Shown here: positions 6,507 through 14,373 of the stretch, piece after piece
Position numbering within the stretch: position 1 is the first letter of the stretch
How the letters are laid out: each line of letters begins with the position of its first letter
Assembly (NCBI GenBank): GCA_964035545.1
Contig: CAXIUT010000065.1
Span: 1-25,577, forward strand
Origin: Bugula neritina
Taxonomy: Eukaryota > Bryozoa > Gymnolaemata > Cheilostomatida > Bugulidae
Direction: 5' to 3'
Length of the DNA stretch: 25,577 nt
The notes under the pieces: model-generated
Seen by the model: only the letters and a program-made list of their open reading frames with translations
Databases searched by the model: none
What the model was told of the DNA's origin: nothing
Position numbers and translations under genes: made by a program

Positions 6507-6923
6507 ATGGATATGCTAAAAAATACTGGCCCTATCGACCTGAACACGCGGGCCGATTTGCGTCCACACATCGAAAATTATGCATCAGACAATGATATGA
6601 CATTTGATGACGCATTAGATCGAATCAGCACCCTATATGTGCAGGCCGCCCATTCGGTTCATGGATCCCAATATGATTTTCGCGCCACATTGAATGACGT
6701 AGGGCAAATCAAGCTGTTGCAGGTGTTAACTGTCGTAAGCACCGTAACAGACGAGGATCGGCAAGTATCTCTGACCAATGCCCGAAAAACCTATCCAAAT
6801 ATTGAATTGGGCGGGTATATTTTGAACCAGATCACCCCTGTGGAACCTGAAGGCTTATTCGATACTCCTGCGACACAAACTATAACAGTTAAAGGCATGA
6901 CCTTAAAACCTGTTCGCGGCTAA
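6507..6923 (+). CDS. Stand-alone protein resembling the NusA N-terminal domain
   Basis: A 138-residue protein. Residues from about 20 to 130 follow the pattern of the NusA N-terminal, RNA-polymerase-binding domain: a helix ending ISTLYVQAAHSVHG, a strand pair YDFRATLNDVGQIKLLQVLTVV, then the acidic turn, ISL/AR-like segment and LG-Y motif (DEDRQVSLTNARK and ELGGYILNQITPVE). The S1 and KH RNA-binding domains of full NusA (about 500 aa) are absent, and a clear stop and hairpin follow. NusA-NTD alone contacts the polymerase near the RNA exit channel and affects pausing. This protein could therefore modulate or compete with host NusA; that role is inferred. The ATG at 6507 is preferred because AGAAGGA lies 7 bases upstream. 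Confidence 0.65.
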   Translation: MDMLKNTGPIDLNTRADLRPHIENYASDNDMTFDDALDRISTLYVQAAHSVHGSQYDFRATLNDVGQIKLLQVLTVVSTVTDEDRQVSLTNARKTYPNIELGGYILNQITPVEPEGLFDTPATQTITVKGMTLKPVRG

Positions 6924-6926
6924 GGC

Positions 6927-6958
6927 TACGTCTGCGACCCTTGCGGGCCGCAGACGTA
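6927..6958 (+). terminator. Hairpin after the NusA-like gene
   Basis: A perfect 10-bp inverted repeat, TACGTCTGCG and CGCAGACGTA, with an inner CCC/GGG pairing, begins four bases after the stop codon. No U tract follows, so it may be a weak or factor-assisted terminator. Confidence 0.55.
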
Positions 6959-6963
6959 AAGCC

Positions 6964-7128
6964 ATGCTTGGCTCATCGCCTCCAGCAGCCTGTTATTGTG
7001 CCGCACAGGATTATATCCCAATCGTGATCACGCGATCCGGGGACAAGACCTCTGCCGTGCTTATTTCACTGGCCGAATACGAATCATTGGTGAAAACACA
7101 GCATCTTTTAAAACATCGGGTTAAGTAG
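6964..7128 (+). pseudogene. Truncated Phd/YefM-family antitoxin remnant
   Basis: A 54-codon frame. Residues 18-50 (IPIVITRSGDKTSAVLISL, then AEYESLVKTQHLL) match the centre of Phd/YefM antitoxins: the strand before a TR-x-G turn, the AVL-I/MSL strand and the EYESL helix. The usual N-terminal DNA-binding part (about 20 residues) is replaced by unrelated codons and the C-terminal toxin-binding tail is short. No toxin gene follows; its stop overlaps the 3' end of the convergent IclR-like gene. It is probably a degraded toxin-antitoxin fragment. Confidence 0.6.
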
Positions 7129-7798
7129 AGGCGATGGAGGGGCCGGGATGGTCTATCCAGGCAACGGCAATGCTGTCATCTGCCGCGCGATGGGGAATGG
7201 CATAGCCTTGCGCTGTTTTCAGTGCTGGGTTTTGCCGCGCGGCGCGCAGTCCTTCTGTGAGCCCCCCCGATCTGATCAGCGCACGCTCTTCGGCATCCGC
7301 AGTGGATGTGAGCCAGGCATTGAGGTGGCGCAGCATATCCGCTTGGGTACTGACCCCAAGGGCTGCGAAAGCAATAGGCTCATCGACAAGGCGCAGCACT
7401 TCGCCAATTCGGGTTCTGTCCGTTGCCTCAACAATCTCTAGCTGCCCTTGTTCGGTAAAGGCGCACAGGATGACCGTCTGCTTCTTGGTGATTTGCGGCA
7501 AGAGTGTGGATAATTCTTCAACCGCCCGTGGCGGGGGGGATGCGTCTTTAAGCATGTCCATCGTGGTATGCGTGATCAACCATGCGTTGTCACCCAGCCG
7601 CATTCTGACCCATCCTGCCTCACGCAGATTATTCAGCGCGCGCCAAATACCCATACGGGACAGCTCGGGCAGAGCACTTTGCAAGTCTCTCAAAGCCACT
7701 GGAGCATTTTGCGCGACGGCGCGATAAACTGCCAAAGTGCGGGTGGTTGGGGTGCCGGCCATATTGGGAAACACTTTTTTTGGGGGTCGTTTGCACAT
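7121..7798 (-). CDS. Winged-helix transcriptional regulator resembling IclR
   Basis: A 225-residue protein with an N-terminal winged helix (about residues 20-75: LAVYRAVAQNAPVALRDLQ, then RMGIWRALNNLREAGWVRM) and a C-terminal ligand-binding-like domain ending in GYAIPHRAADDSIAVAW. Order and size resemble IclR-family regulators, which bind a small effector and control nearby operons, but it is somewhat short and the family call is tentative. Met at 7798 and Met13 (7762) are both possible starts and neither has a clear ribosome site. It is divergent from the membrane/ankyrin operon and may control it. Its 3' end overlaps the antitoxin remnant by 8 bp. Confidence 0.55.
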   Translation of the reverse strand: MCKRPPKKVFPNMAGTPTTRTLAVYRAVAQNAPVALRDLQSALPELSRMGIWRALNNLREAGWVRMRLGDNAWLITHTTMDMLKDASPPPRAVEELSTLLPQITKKQTVILCAFTEQGQLEIVEATDRTRIGEVLRLVDEPIAFAALGVSTQADMLRHLNAWLTSTADAEERALIRSGGLTEGLRAARQNPALKTAQGYAIPHRAADDSIAVAWIDHPGPSIAST

Positions 7799-8056
7799 TG
7801 TTGCACAAATCTGGGAGTACTAGAACCTGACGTCCGGAAAATTTGTCAGAGGGTTACATTTGCCTGTCGGGCACGCATGCAAATGCATCTCAGCTCCAGC
7901 CAGACCAGTCACGACCGCATTGCTTTAGTGTCGTGGTGTACGCTACCAAGGCCCACTCGTTAATTGTGCAAAAAAAACCGTTCATGCTCAGATCTAAGCA
8001 TATACATATTTGTTACAACTATACTACCCTCCCTATTTTCCGGTACTCCGTTAGAA
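7799..8056. other. Divergent intergenic region upstream of the membrane/ankyrin operon
   Basis: About 260 bp without a supported gene. It should hold the promoters of the IclR-like gene and the membrane-protein operon. Two TTGCACA words 11 bp apart lie at the regulator start (7789-7806). No clear -35/-10 pair was identified. A frame from TTG 7964 runs into the membrane protein but its extra 31 residues look non-coding. Confidence 0.4.
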
Positions 8057-8629
8057 ATGGACGAAACTTTCCTTCTCGCCATAAACGCCTCGATCTTGTG
8101 GGGCGTTTATGTTGGCCTGCTGACTTGGCTCTTGCGCTTCAAAACACTGGTGTTGGTCCTGCTGCTGGCTCCTTTAGTGATCGGGTCCACTTTCCGGCAC
8201 ATTGCCGGGATGCCAGAGTTGATCGGCTTCTACGGCACGTCGCTGCTTTATGGCGCTCCGGGTATCATCGCTGGTATGCTCTACGCGGATTATCAGCGGA
8301 CGAAGGCATATTTCGCCCGTATTTCAAAGACCTCATTCCTTGCCCGTGGCGGGATCGGGCTGTCATCGGTGTATCTGCTGGGGTATTTCGGACAGAAGAT
8401 CATTTTTGAGAACCCAATGGTCGAACTGGTTCTTGGTTACATCAAGGGTGGGGACCGTGCGAAAGAGATCGTCTCCCGGGTCGATTATGACGGGGCGCTC
8501 ACTGCTGGCGGGGTCATTGTGGCTTGTGCGGGGGTGCTCGCCTTCAATACTTACCGGGAACACCGCAGGGCAGGGCCGGAAAACGTCCCAGCCATCAAAG
8601 AAGAACAAGAAACAGGCATTTCCTCATGA
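8057..8629 (+). CDS. Multi-pass membrane protein of unknown function
   Basis: A 190-residue protein with about five predicted membrane segments (residues 6-26, 29-46, 60-77, 99-117 and 147-165) and a charged cytoplasmic-looking C-terminal tail (167-190). I do not recognise the family. The ATG at 8057 was chosen over an in-frame TTG at 7964 because the hydrophobic first segment then starts at once, although no strong ribosome site precedes either. Its TGA stop overlaps the ATG of the ankyrin gene (ATGA at 8626-8629), so the two are probably translated together and may form a membrane complex. Confidence 0.65.
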   Translation: MDETFLLAINASILWGVYVGLLTWLLRFKTLVLVLLLAPLVIGSTFRHIAGMPELIGFYGTSLLYGAPGIIAGMLYADYQRTKAYFARISKTSFLARGGIGLSSVYLLGYFGQKIIFENPMVELVLGYIKGGDRAKEIVSRVDYDGALTAGGVIVACAGVLAFNTYREHRRAGPENVPAIKEEQETGISS

Positions 8630-9660
8630 AGAACCCCAAGCTCATTTTTGCCATTGTCCTTGGCGTGGTTTTCTGCTTCGCAGGCTATAACCTCTGGTCC
8701 TATTTCAAGGAACAACAGGCCATCCAGCTCGAAGAGGATCGTCTGGCCGAAGAGCGCCGGGTCCAGCGCGAACAGGAACGGCAAGCTCAGATCACAGCGG
8801 AAGAAGAAGAACGTCGCCAGCGTGAAGCTGAGGCTGAAGCGCGGCGTTTGGAAGAGGAACGCCTTGCTGAAGAACGGCGTCTGGCCCGGGAAGCTGAAGA
8901 AGAAGCCCGTCGCCAAGAGGCTGAACGCCTACGGGCAGAACAAGAAGCCGAACGGCTCGCAGAACGTATTTCCCGCGCTCGCACCGTTGAGCGGATCGAA
9001 GAGGTTCCCCAGGAACTGATAGACCAGATGAACGGTCTGTCCCGTCGCTACATTGCCGATCATCCCTACGAATTCCTGACCCAGACTTTCGATGGCAGAA
9101 CCTTTGGGCCTCGCACGAATTTCGAAAAGCTGATCCAAGGCGACACTGATGCCTTGATGCTGGTCTCCGCAATTTCAGGGAACACCAAGCACCTGGAAGC
9201 GCTGATCGGCATTGGTATGGATATAAACCGGGGGAATGAAGCAGGTTACACGCCACTCATGTTCGCTGCCGCATACAACACGCCAGAAGTCGTCAGTTTT
9301 CTGGTGGGGCAGGGGGCAGATATTTCAGCCAAGGCCTATGTCCAGGACCTGACCCCATTGCATGTAGCCGCGCTCTTCAACCCGAACCCCGATGTGATCA
9401 ACGCCCTGGTCGATGCTGGTGCTGATCTTGAGGCGGTCACAGAAACCCCCATGACACCCCTTCTACTGGCCTGCTCAGACAACCAAAATCTGGAAGTCGC
9501 TGAACGGCTCGCGGAGCTGGGGGCCGACATTGAAGCCTATTCCCCCGATGGCCTCACAACCAAGGGATTGTGTGAACAACGTATCCGTGGGGAAGGGGAT
9601 CGGTACATCAAGATCACCGATGAGGTGAATGAGCGTATTTTGAGCCGCCTCACGCCATAG
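8626..9660 (+). CDS. Membrane-anchored coiled-coil ankyrin-repeat protein
   Basis: A 344-residue protein with an N-terminal membrane anchor (about residues 6-25: LIFAIVLGVVFCFAGY). A long, highly charged E/R/A-rich coiled coil (about 31-125) follows. The C-terminal half carries about four ankyrin repeats (about 173-305; signatures GYTPLMFAAAYN, LTPLHVAALF and TPLLLACSDN, each followed by a GAD-like turn). Ankyrin repeats bind proteins, so this looks like a scaffold held off the membrane by a rod. The ATG at 8626 overlaps the stop of the membrane-protein gene; an in-frame start further upstream at 8524 would lie inside that gene and is rejected. Function is unknown. Confidence 0.75.
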   Translation: MKNPKLIFAIVLGVVFCFAGYNLWSYFKEQQAIQLEEDRLAEERRVQREQERQAQITAEEEERRQREAEAEARRLEEERLAEERRLAREAEEEARRQEAERLRAEQEAERLAERISRARTVERIEEVPQELIDQMNGLSRRYIADHPYEFLTQTFDGRTFGPRTNFEKLIQGDTDALMLVSAISGNTKHLEALIGIGMDINRGNEAGYTPLMFAAAYNTPEVVSFLVGQGADISAKAYVQDLTPLHVAALFNPNPDVINALVDAGADLEAVTETPMTPLLLACSDNQNLEVAERLAELGADIEAYSPDGLTTKGLCEQRIRGEGDRYIKITDEVNERILSRLTP

Positions 9661-9994
9661 ACATCACTGGGTCGGCTTCCCATCCTTCTGACATTGCCAG
9701 TGCGTCCTCGCTGTCGAGGGTGCGCATGGCGTCGGTGCAGGTCTGGATGATTTCAGCGGCTTCACACATATCGTCAGCTCCGCTTCCCACGAGCTCGGTC
9801 AAATCATGAATGACTGACGCGTCAGTTTTCACGGTCATATGGAAATTATCATTGATCAGGTAAGATGCCATACCGTGCAAAGCCATGAGCTGATCGCGCA
9901 TATCATCAATCTGATAGCCCAGCTGATCGAGCTTATCTATCGCAGTCAGGAACTGCCACGTATCGAACTCCTCTGAACAAAGCTCGGCCCGCAT
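9650..9994 (-). CDS. Hypothetical acidic, helical protein
   Basis: A 114-residue predicted protein rich in acidic residues and mostly helical, with no recognised motif. Its 3' end overlaps the convergent ankyrin gene by 11 bp and its start lies only 14 bp from the start of the divergent RelE-like gene, leaving almost no room for two promoters. A later start at an internal Met (residue 32 or 37) is possible. It does not look like a normal RelE-type antitoxin. The gene call itself is moderately supported. Confidence 0.4.
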   Translation of the reverse strand: MRAELCSEEFDTWQFLTAIDKLDQLGYQIDDMRDQLMALHGMASYLINDNFHMTVKTDASVIHDLTELVGSGADDMCEAAEIIQTCTDAMRTLDSEDALAMSEGWEADPVMSMA

Positions 9995-10008
9995 TAACGC
10001 TCTGCTCG

Positions 10009-10275
10009 ATGCTGACGATTAAGCTATCCAAGCGAGCGGACAAAGCGCTCGGTAAAATACAAACCAAGCAAGCGAAACAGATTGCTGCACGTATCAAACA
10101 GTTGGCTGACGATTCAGAAGCTTTGCCTACGGTCGAGCTGAAAGGATACGCGCCATGGCGGCGAGCAAAGTCCGGTGAATACCGTATCATCTACAAGATT
10201 GATGGGGATATTTTGAGTGTTGCCTTGGTTGGTAAGCGCAACGACGATGAGATTTACCGCCTCATTGAACCATGA
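10009..10275 (+). CDS. RelE/ParE-superfamily toxin without a recognised antitoxin
   Basis: An 88-residue basic protein with the RelE/ParE layout: two N-terminal helices (SKRADKALGKIQTKQAKQIAARIKQL region), then the strand set GYAPWRRAKSGEYRIIYKI and ILSVALVGKRNDDEIYRL. Such proteins cleave ribosome-bound mRNA or inhibit gyrase; which of these applies is not shown. An antitoxin gene normally precedes, but none is visible on this strand, and the only antitoxin-like fragment lies 2.9 kb upstream at 6964-7128. Its stop overlaps the primase-like start (ATGA at 10272-10275). Confidence 0.75.
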   Translation: MLTIKLSKRADKALGKIQTKQAKQIAARIKQLADDSEALPTVELKGYAPWRRAKSGEYRIIYKIDGDILSVALVGKRNDDEIYRLIEP

Positions 10276-10685
10276 GAGCTGACCAAGCAAAAACCATCCC
10301 CCTTGATCTCTATCTTGAGCACCAGGGGTACAAACCCGCAAAAACCCGAATGGGTGGGCGCGAGCTTTGGTATAAGAGCCCCATTCGCAGCGGTGACAGC
10401 TCTCCATCCTTCAAAGTCGATACCATCATCAACAAATGGTACGATCACGGCATTGGGCGTGCTGGCAACACACTCGATCTTGCTGTTGAACTATGCTGTT
10501 CTTCCGTTCGTGACGCTCTGCGTCACTTGGAACGCACCGGGTTGTACTCACCTTACGGATATCGCCAGGCATCCAACCCCACGCACCTGCCGGAGCTATT
10601 GGATCAAAAACGAGCTGCTATTGAAAAAGAAAAAGATGATGGCACGGCACTGAAGCTGCTTCACAAAGGGCCGGTCAAGCACCCT
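10272..10685 (+). pseudogene. Primase-like gene, 5' part (interrupted by Tn3-family transposon)
   Basis: The first 138 codons encode the N-terminal region of a CHC2/TOPRIM-type primase of mobile elements: an ELWYKSPIRSGDSSPSFKV segment, then WYDHGIG-RAGNTLDLAVEL, without an obvious zinc-binding cysteine set. The frame enters the transposon inverted repeat at 10686 and stops at 10701-10703. Removing the transposon and one target copy joins codon CCT (10683-10685) in frame to GCC at 14374. It overlaps the RelE-like toxin stop by four bases and so was probably co-transcribed with it. Confidence 0.7.
10681..10685. repeat. Target-site duplication ACCCT, left
   Basis: Five bases directly outside the left inverted repeat, identical to 14369-14373. 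Five bp is the standard duplication for Tn3-family elements. Confidence 0.9.
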
Positions 10686-10723
10686 GGGGTCGAGTGGGGC
10701 TGAGTGCAGAAAACCCCGTTAAG
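10686..10723 (+). repeat. Transposon left inverted repeat (38 bp)
   Basis: Begins GGGGTCGAG and ends CCCCGTTAAG; it is the exact reverse complement of 14331-14368. GGGG at the tip and GTTAAG at the inner end are typical of Tn3-family termini. Confidence 0.95.
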
Positions 10724-10758
10724 GGTTTTGGCGGGCGTTTGAAATTTGAGATTGGCTC

Positions 10759-11310
10759 TCAGGTCTCGTTCGTTGCGAGATATCGATAGATGGTAGCCTT
10801 TGAGAGGCTGTAGTGAGCCATCAGGTCTTTGATCAGCGTTCCAGCTGCGCGCCTTTGGCGAAGCTCAGCGATCTGATCTTCTGAAAGCGCGGGCCGTTTG
10901 CCAAACTGAACGCCGCGATCCTTCGCCTTTTTGATCCCGTCCATTTGACGCTCGGCACGGATTTCGGTTTCGAACTGTCCGATGGCACCAAGCATGTTGA
11001 ACAGGAGCCGCCCGGTTGCGTCGGATGTGTCGATGTTCTGATCGAGGACGACCAGATCGACGCCTTTCTCGCGCAGGGTCTCGGCGATCTGACACAGGTG
11101 TAGCGTTGAGCGCGCCAATCGGTCGATGCGCGTGACGATGAGTTGATCTCCGCCGCGGATGTAATTCAGGCACTCTTTCAGCTGAGGGCGGGCATCGGTC
11201 GTGCCACTGCGCTTCTCTTCGAAGAGCTTGTCGCAGCTATCCAGCTTTTCGCGCTGCACGTCCAGAGATTGTCCAACAGAACTGACGCGGGCGTATCCGA
11301 CTTTGGCCAT
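10759..11310 (-). CDS. tnpR: Serine resolvase of the Tn3-family transposon
   Basis: A 183-residue small serine recombinase with catalytic S10 in GYARVSS, conserved arginine blocks (VTRIDRLARS and the AERQMDGIKKAK linker) and a C-terminal helix-turn-helix (LIKDLMAHYSLSKATIYRYL). It resolves cointegrates formed during replicative transposition at the res region next to it. Length equals that of Tn3/gamma-delta resolvases (about 183 aa). It is divergent from tnpA across 124 bp. Confidence 0.95.
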   Translation of the reverse strand: MAKVGYARVSSVGQSLDVQREKLDSCDKLFEEKRSGTTDARPQLKECLNYIRGGDQLIVTRIDRLARSTLHLCQIAETLREKGVDLVVLDQNIDTSDATGRLLFNMLGAIGQFETEIRAERQMDGIKKAKDRGVQFGKRPALSEDQIAELRQRRAAGTLIKDLMAHYSLSKATIYRYLATNET

Positions 11311-11434
11311 GGGTTCTCATTTAGGTTTTGGATTTGTGCGACATCCATATTGAGACATTGAAAAAGACATGGCAAGCGGATGGTCTCAGTTTCTACAGTT
11401 TTAAAGACCCTCCTCTGACAGAAAGACGATCCCC
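11311..11434. promoter_or_regulatory. Probable res site and divergent tnpR/tnpA promoters
   Basis: A 124-bp interval between divergent tnpR and tnpA, where Tn3-family elements carry res. A 28-bp stretch at 11382-11409 bounded by the inverted words GGTCT and AGACC has the length of a resolvase crossover subsite. GACAT words recur at 11340, 11354 and 11365, possibly from the other subsites. Subsite limits are inferred. Confidence 0.5.
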
Positions 11435-14335
11435 ATGGCACACCGAGCGGTCCTGACCGCGCGACAACGCGCGGCCCTTTTCGACCTTCCGACGGATGAG
11501 GCGTTGCTGCTTCGGCACTACACCCTATCCGATGAAGACATCAATTTTATCCGTACTCGTCGTCGCCCCGAGAACCAGATTGGCATCGCGCTGCAGCTTT
11601 GTGCCCTTCGATATCCGGGGCGGCTGTTGAGGCCCGGAGAAATCATCCCCAAAGAAATGTCTGACTACATCGCTGCCCAACTTGGGGTCAAACCCGACGA
11701 CCTTCTGCCCTATGCCGAACGAGAGAACACGCGCCATGAACATCTGGAAACACTGCGCAAGATTTACGGATACGAGATGTTCAAGGGAAAGCGGATCAAG
11801 CAGATGCGTACCTGGTTGGATCAGAATGCTGAAGGTGCGCAATCAAGCGAAGGCCTGGTCCGCGCTTTTGTGGAAGAATGCCGTCGGCGACAGATCATTC
11901 TGCCGGGCATAACGGTCATAGAACGGCATTGCGCCGACGCACTCGTTGCTGCTGAGCGCCGGATCGAAACCCGTATTGCCGCGCGGCTCGACAGCCCGAT
12001 GCGTACCCGCCTCGACGAATTATTGAACGAAGAAACGGACCACCGAACCACCAGGTTCGTCTGGTTACGTCAGTTTGAGCCAGGCAAGAACTCCGCAGAC
12101 ATCAACCGTCTGCTGGATCGATTGGAATTTCTGAAGGCGGTTTCCCTGGTTCCGACAATCCTCGATGACATCCCTGCGCATCGGATCACGCGGCTGCGCC
12201 GACAGGGGGAGCGCTACTTTGCGAAAGGACTGCGCGACATCACCAGTGACCGCCGCCTTGCCATTCTGGCCGTGTGTGTCGTGGAATGGACTGCGGCCAT
12301 CGCGGATACCGTTGTGGAGACACATGACAGGATCGTGGGTAGCATCTGGCGGGATGCAAAACGGATTTGCGAGACAAGTGTAGCCGAAGCCCAAGCGGCA
12401 ATCGCAGAGACCCTGGCCGGGTTCGAGGCCCTGGGGTCAAGCCTGTTGATGGCCAGGGGGGATGATGCCGCCCTCGCCGGTGCAGTTGACACTTCTTGTG
12501 GCTGGACAAGCCTTGAAAGCCTGGTCGCGCAAGCAACGCAGCTTCAGACAACGGTAAAAGCAGATGTGCTGGCCCATGTGTCCAAGGGTTTCCACCGGTT
12601 CAAACGCTACGCGCGGCGTATGCTGGCGGCTTTGGATATGACATGTGCCAGTGTGGCTCAGCCTTTGGTCACGGCAGCGCACATCATCCGTGACAAACAG
12701 GATATCCCCGTCACTTCGCTGTCTTTCTTGCTGCCACGTTCGAAATGGCGGCCCCAATTCCGCGCGCCTGATGTCGATCAAGAGCGGCTGTGGGTTGTCG
12801 CCGTCCTGTGCCACCTGCGCGATGCGTTCCGTTCTGGCGATATCTGGCTTCCGCATTCGCGGCGTCATGCCGATATGAAGCAAACCCTTGTCTCCATTGA
12901 TGCCGCCCGCACCATGGGGCTTTCAATGCCACTGGAACCAGAGATCTGGATCGCGGATCGAAAGCGCCGCTTGGAAGATGGATTGAAACGGTTGGTCAAG
13001 GCCGTGCGCTCCAAAACCCTGCCGAGCGGGGTCATTGAAGACGGCGTATTGCGCGCCGAACGTCTTGAGGCCGATGTGCCAGAAGAGGCCAGTGATCTCG
13101 TCCTCGATCTTTACCGCCGTCTGCCCGAGGCGCGGATCACCGATATCCTCACAGAGGTCGACAACGATACCTGCTTTACCGAGGCCTTCACGCATCTGCG
13201 CACCGGTGCCCCGTGTCGCGACAAGATCGGCCTGCTCAACGTTATCTTGGCTGAGGGCCTCAATCTGGGCCTGAGCAAAATGGCAAATGCCACCAGCACC
13301 CATGACTTTATCCAACTCTCCCGCTTGTCGCGCTGGCATGTCGAAAGTGAGGCCATGGCCCGCGCCCTGGCCACGGTGATCGACGCGCAAGCCCGATTGC
13401 CGATGGCCCAGTTCTGGGGGGCAGGCACAACTGCTTCAAGCGATGGTCAGTTCTTCCCGACCACGCGCCAGGGCGAAGCGATGAACCTCATCAACGCGAA
13501 ATATGGCAACGAGCCCGGCATCAAAGCCTACACCCACGTCTCCGACCAATATGCACCTTTCGCCACGCAGGTCATTCCAGCCACGGTGAGCGAAGCGCCG
13601 TACATACTGGATGGTTTGCTGATGAACGAGGCAGGGAAGCAGGTCAAAGAGCAATATGCCGACACCGGAGGCTTCACTGATCTCGTCTTCGCCGCCACGT
13701 CCCTGCTCGGGTATCGTTTCCATCCCCGCATTCGCGACCTGGCCTCCAAGCGGTTGCATGTGTTTGACCTCCGCGCTGTTCCCAAAGAGCTGAAAGGGTT
13801 GACCGGGGACAAGATCCGGGAAGCGAAGATCGTTGAAAACTGGCCGGACGTTTTGCGCTGCATCGCTACAATGCTGTCAGGCCGAATGCAGCCAAGTCAC
13901 CTCCTCAAGAAATTGGCCGCGCGCCCGAGGCAACATGATCTGGCGTTGACCCTGCGGGAGATCGGCCGGGTCGAACGCACATTGTTCATCATCGAATGGC
14001 TGCTCGACACCGACATGCAGCGCCGCGTCAATATCGGCTTGAACAAGGGAGAAGCACATCACGCCCTGAAAGGTGCCCTCCGGATCGGGCGTCAGGGAGA
14101 AATCCGTGACCGTACCACCGAAGGTCAACACTTCCGCATCGCTGGCCTCAATCTGCTGACCGCCATCATCATTTACTGGAATTCCAAACAGCTCGGCAAC
14201 GCCGTGACAAAGCGACAGCGGGCAGGACTGGACTGCCCACCCGAACTCCTCGCCCACATCTCACCGCTTGGATGGGCACACATCATTCTAACGGGTGAAT
14301 ACCGCTGGCCGAAAATCCCGGTTCAAAATCCTTAA
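11435..14335 (+). CDS. tnpA: Tn3-family DDE transposase
   Basis: A 966-residue transposase of normal Tn3-family length. The N-terminal region (RQRAALFDLP, then an RRRPENQIGIALQLC block) is the DNA-binding part seen in this family. The catalytic triad can be placed as D670 in ASSDGQFF, D743 in YADTGGFTD and E873 in NKGEAHHAL. It binds the 38-bp ends and carries out replicative transposition. The frame is intact and ends within the right inverted repeat. Confidence 0.95.
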   Translation: MAHRAVLTARQRAALFDLPTDEALLLRHYTLSDEDINFIRTRRRPENQIGIALQLCALRYPGRLLRPGEIIPKEMSDYIAAQLGVKPDDLLPYAERENTRHEHLETLRKIYGYEMFKGKRIKQMRTWLDQNAEGAQSSEGLVRAFVEECRRRQIILPGITVIERHCADALVAAERRIETRIAARLDSPMRTRLDELLNEETDHRTTRFVWLRQFEPGKNSADINRLLDRLEFLKAVSLVPTILDDIPAHRITRLRRQGERYFAKGLRDITSDRRLAILAVCVVEWTAAIADTVVETHDRIVGSIWRDAKRICETSVAEAQAAIAETLAGFEALGSSLLMARGDDAALAGAVDTSCGWTSLESLVAQATQLQTTVKADVLAHVSKGFHRFKRYARRMLAALDMTCASVAQPLVTAAHIIRDKQDIPVTSLSFLLPRSKWRPQFRAPDVDQERLWVVAVLCHLRDAFRSGDIWLPHSRRHADMKQTLVSIDAARTMGLSMPLEPEIWIADRKRRLEDGLKRLVKAVRSKTLPSGVIEDGVLRAERLEADVPEEASDLVLDLYRRLPEARITDILTEVDNDTCFTEAFTHLRTGAPCRDKIGLLNVILAEGLNLGLSKMANATSTHDFIQLSRLSRWHVESEAMARALATVIDAQARLPMAQFWGAGTTASSDGQFFPTTRQGEAMNLINAKYGNEPGIKAYTHVSDQYAPFATQVIPATVSEAPYILDGLLMNEAGKQVKEQYADTGGFTDLVFAATSLLGYRFHPRIRDLASKRLHVFDLRAVPKELKGLTGDKIREAKIVENWPDVLRCIATMLSGRMQPSHLLKKLAARPRQHDLALTLREIGRVERTLFIIEWLLDTDMQRRVNIGLNKGEAHHALKGALRIGRQGEIRDRTTEGQHFRIAGLNLLTAIIIYWNSKQLGNAVTKRQRAGLDCPPELLAHISPLGWAHIILTGEYRWPKIPVQNP

Positions 14336-14368
14336 CGGGGTTTTCTGCACTCAGCCCCACTCGACCCC
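14331..14368 (-). repeat. Transposon right inverted repeat (38 bp)
   Basis: Exact reverse complement of the left repeat. The stop codon of tnpA (14333-14335) lies inside it. Confidence 0.95.
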
Positions 14369-14373
14369 ACCCT
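14369..14373. repeat. Target-site duplication ACCCT, right
   Basis: Matches 10681-10685 directly outside the right inverted repeat. Confidence 0.9.

Larger units (their letters stand above)
1..7768. repeat. Left copy of 7768-bp terminal direct repeat
   Basis: Bases 1-7768 correspond to 17810-25577 at a constant offset of 17809. All open frames in the block reappear with identical translations, and the junctions match at both window edges. The block starts inside the recombinase gene and ends inside the IclR-like gene, so neither end is a biological boundary. This pattern is expected when a circular molecule of 17,809 bp is read past its starting point. A genuine tandem duplication cannot be excluded from sequence alone. 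Confidence 0.95.
10686..14368. mobile_element. Tn3-family transposon, 3683 bp, no passenger genes
   Basis: Bounded by 38-bp inverted repeats starting GGGGTCGAGTGGGGC and ending GTTAAG, and flanked by a perfect 5-bp target duplication ACCCT. It contains only a divergent serine resolvase (tnpR) and a DDE transposase (tnpA) with the res region between them, the minimal cryptic Tn3 plan. Intact genes, perfect ends and an intact target duplication suggest a fairly recent insertion. Confidence 0.95.

Noticed and set aside
7843-8409. 188-aa plus-strand frame before and inside the membrane-protein gene
   Set aside because: Out-of-frame shadow without coherent domains; the overlapping frame has clear membrane segments.
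8524-8625. Upstream start for the ankyrin protein
   Set aside because: Would overlap the membrane-protein gene by 100 bp; the ATG at 8626 overlaps its stop by four bases and begins directly with the membrane anchor.
10686-14368. Antibiotic or metal resistance cargo in the transposon
   Set aside because: All space is taken by tnpR, the res region and tnpA; no other gene fits.
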